Positions 61,341-64,000 of a DNA stretch of 64,000 nt are shown piece by piece. A program made the position numbers and the translations under genes. Position 1 is the stretch's first letter. Each line of letters opens with the position of its first letter. The notes under the pieces were generated by a model. The model was not told the origin of the DNA. It saw only the letters and a list, made by a program, of their open reading frames with translations, and did not search any database. The stretch is from positions 1,353,197 through 1,417,196 of the forward strand of contig JAAONU010000009.1 of the NCBI GenBank assembly GCA_012932295.1, read 5' to 3'. Source of the stretch: Cyclina sinensis (taxonomy: Eukaryota > Mollusca > Bivalvia > Venerida > Veneridae).

Positions 61341-63387
61341 GCTGAATGAAATGTCAGAAGTTATCGGATAAATAGTGATATATGCGGCGCTGTGTTTAAA
61401 CCACATTTGCTCTTGTTCAAAAAGTTTTTGTCAAATTTTCAGTTTTTCACCAGCAATCCCTATCAATGTTGACATATTTACTGCATTTTTTTCTGTCTGA
61501 AAACTAAAATTAGTGATAATTTTCTGACTAACCCAAGCATGTATCCACAGTAAAATAATATCTTCATCTGTACAATTGTGGAAAGTGGGTATTTTTAAAC
61601 ACTCTTGAGGTGTTCTGTGTCAATTTGTGTTACTTACCTATACATTTAGAACATCAAATTTTAGACTTATATAGATTAAATGTGAGTAAAAATTTAAGTA
61701 TCAGACATTAAGTGTTATGTTAACACTGACAGACGCTAAAGATAGTTTAAAAATAACGTTAAAACTTTTTTTAGATGGTTTTCCCTTCATATAGTTTGTA
61801 TTTTGTTACTTTTTTGAATGCTATAAAATATTTACTTGTCAAGAATGCATTGCAATGCATCTAGCTGTCTCAGATGTGGACTTGAATTCCAAATTGAGAA
61901 ATCTTTAAATTATCGTCTACAAAACTATTTTATTAATATTTGCATATATTCTTTTTAGTTGTGTTCACAGATTCACGATACCTGTGGAAAAGCTTTTTTT
62001 ACAAATGCGATTCTTACACATAAAATTTTTGAAAGCATTTTTTTTTCGTCATGCGCTAAAGTGCATCTCTAGTGTCTACGTAATTTGTCAAGCGTTTAAA
62101 ACATTTTGTCAAGCGTTTCTGGAATTGGCGCAGCGTTTGTGTGATACAGAGCAATATCGTTCCACGTGCCTTTGGTTAAACAAGCGTTCACTATATAATG
62201 GCTTCCATTTATTAATTCAAAAGTAATTCTTACAACTCGCAGACAGTTTTATGACGTTTTTATTAATTTCATCTATCAGAAAATATTTATTGGCGTGCTT
62301 CTCTCGCGCATCATTTGTTTGAATATTGTGTCTTTCATCATATCGATACAAAATTCATGATTCCGGTTATGTTTTCTGCAAAATGAGTACATAATCATAT
62401 AACTGATAAAAACATGATGCTGAAAATAAAAGACATATCTAAAGGAACAGACATGACGGTTACCTAAGGACTAAAACGGGAGAGTTGTTTATGCTTGCTT
62501 GTTTGAACATTTTACGGCCCCACAATCTTCATCGAAAGAATGAAGGAAAAGCCAGAGTCTTAACTTTCATGTATTCTGAGATGCTTGCTGATAAAAAAAT
62601 CTTGCAAAATAAATACTCGTTCAATGGCAGACGTCATGTAGACTAGAGCGTGGTTTGTGCAACAACATAAAAAAATGCAGACAGGCTCAATTTAAGCTTA
62701 CAGAAAGGCATACATGTTTCATAAAAGTGCCGAACTTAGCGTTATTAATGTACATTAAAACTAGTTACATAAAAAACAACATACACGGCATTATAAAGGC
62801 TTACTTCCCCAATAAATTGCCAACACCTGTTAGAATAATAATGTTATAGGAAGAATATAAGCATTAAGTATATTTTACTACCATTTCATTTACAATATTT
62901 GCCTCATATCAAAAAACAAAAACCAAATCATCTCAATTTCGCCTGTAAAAGACTGACTTTTTACACACATTAGCCGAAAATTAGCAGTATGTTTTCAATA
63001 CGTCAGAGCTGTTATGGTCATTCTAGAAGACATTTTTATTTCCTGTTACTTCGATATTAAAAATTGATGAAAGGGTGTTTTAAAATAAAAATAAAATAAA
63101 ACATAATATTATAAAGAAAAAAATGTTATACGGTATTGTTTAAGTCACTTTGTTCGATACTTTCCCACCATAAATAACAATAAGCAATACAAACTATTTA
63201 TTCGTTTAACGCCGTTGGCAAACTTTCATTTGACATTTGTTTCACATAGTTTAAAACTTGTTGTAATAAACCGACGACTGGGCGTTATTTGACATTTTTC
63301 ATGATTAAACTATGACAAATACTCCATAAGAACCTTACCGCCATATCATCGGAATATTTTGACTATTTTTTGGACAAAAAAATCTCG

Positions 63388-63440
63388 ATAGCCAAGTAGT
63401 TAGGGAATCCGTATAAAGAGTGCGAGTTCGAAAATTTCAG
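63388..63440 (+). mobile_element. tRNA-like SINE fragment
   Basis: TAGCCAAGTAGTTAGGGAAT and GTGCGAGTTCGAAAATTTC are spaced like the A and B boxes of a tRNA-derived SINE head. Only the head is visible, with no clear end. Confidence 0.4.
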
Positions 63441-64000
63441 TGTCCTAAGGGACATGTTCGGTCGAAGCTTGTCGATAAGCCGCACTGGTCAAAGATCCTA
63501 CCAACAAGGCCTACGACACGTGTTTGATACAAATTTATAGCATTGGGACTTGTCAATAAGATCAGAAATTGTGAAGTAAATTCGTTCGAAAGTATCGATG
63601 TCTCATAAGCCCGAAAGGCTGGTCCTTTCAGTAAGTGTGACTCTATAATAAACAAACACTTTTGTTTTTTTACTTTTTAAAGTTGTACAAGACAATCCAC
63701 ATGTCACTCTGTCGGACTGGGTACTTTAGAAGATGCAAATTACACACCAAATATTCACAATGTTTTGAATACACTGAGGTGTGTTTTCAATTTTTTTTCA
63801 CACGCCGACCTGCTCTATTAAGGGCATGATAAACTAATGTTTGCAGTTATCAATTCATTTATGCGTTGACCTTAAAAACACTCAGTATGAATAAATGGTC
63901 TGCTCTTATCAGAACAATGTGTCAAAGATGCAATAATAGATATGGCGGACGGAAGCCCGGGGCTGGCTTTGTCACTTCAATTTGTTCCACCAATATCAGG

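Larger units (their letters stand above)
57277..64000 (-). other. Wnt1: Wnt1 intron 1 (open at the right edge)
   Basis: No exon with a signal peptide ending in a Trp pair and a phase-2 GT donor was found in this stretch on the minus strand. A search by eye for the complement of TGGTG|GT gave nothing. It holds trinucleotide microsatellites near 58270-58480, a homogeneous 26-bp array (58836-59085) and two tRNA-like SINE fragments. I see no other gene; the short open frames are chance. Confidence 0.6.

Noticed and set aside
61625..61650. Possible Wnt1 exon 1 donor (GTAAGT after ATGTATAG on the minus strand)
   Set aside because: It would give only Met-Tyr-Arg before exon 2, with no signal peptide and no Trp pair.
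63325..63340. Possible Wnt1 exon 1 donor (complement of CTTACCGCCAT)
   Set aside because: In the frame needed to join exon 2 there is a stop a few codons upstream.

Overview
This is animal nuclear DNA. It is AT-rich, has long introns, and carries many short tandem-repeat arrays, SINE-like tRNA-derived fragments and small terminal-inverted-repeat elements. Two multi-exon Wnt ligand genes are recognisable, and they lie tail to tail: Wnt6 on the + strand (five coding exons, 9672-33996) and Wnt1/wingless on the - strand (four coding exons seen, 57276 down to 42866). Wnt1 and Wnt6 are members of the old metazoan Wnt9-Wnt1-Wnt6-Wnt10 cluster. The repeat types, especially a small element whose ends read roughly TTAACCCATTTATGCC and an AGGGGCTGT-ended element, fit a mollusc and most likely a bivalve. 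That placement is my inference from familiarity, not from a search.

Layout. 1-9671: upstream of Wnt6, with no gene seen and four tandem arrays (about 42, 20, 24 and 95 bp units). 9672-33996: Wnt6, with introns of 11.0, 0.6, 9.2 and 2.5 kb. Intron 3 ends with a ~1.5 kb array of ~47-bp units. Intron 4 is mostly a tandem array that switches orientation midway. 33997-42865: the spacer between the two 3' ends. It holds a TTAA-flanked inverted-repeat element, a ~55-bp array, a second orientation-switching array, a SINE-like fragment, a tRNA-Ala-like sequence with a G14 run, and a diverged local duplication. 42866-57276: Wnt1 exons 5 to 2, with introns of 3.8, 1.3 and 8.3 kb. 57277-64000: Wnt1 intron 1. 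Its signal-peptide exon was not found, so the gene probably runs off the right edge.

The two proteins are secreted, lipid-modified, cysteine-rich ligands. Each keeps the CHGxSG serine motif and the C-terminal cysteine domain. I built the exon models by hand. Every join has GT/AG boundaries and keeps frame: Wnt6 gives 343 residues, and the visible part of Wnt1 gives 339. The two genes share three intron positions and phases, as expected of tandem-duplicate paralogues. I see no novel biochemical system. The most unusual structures are the convergent gene order and the two orientation-switching arrays.
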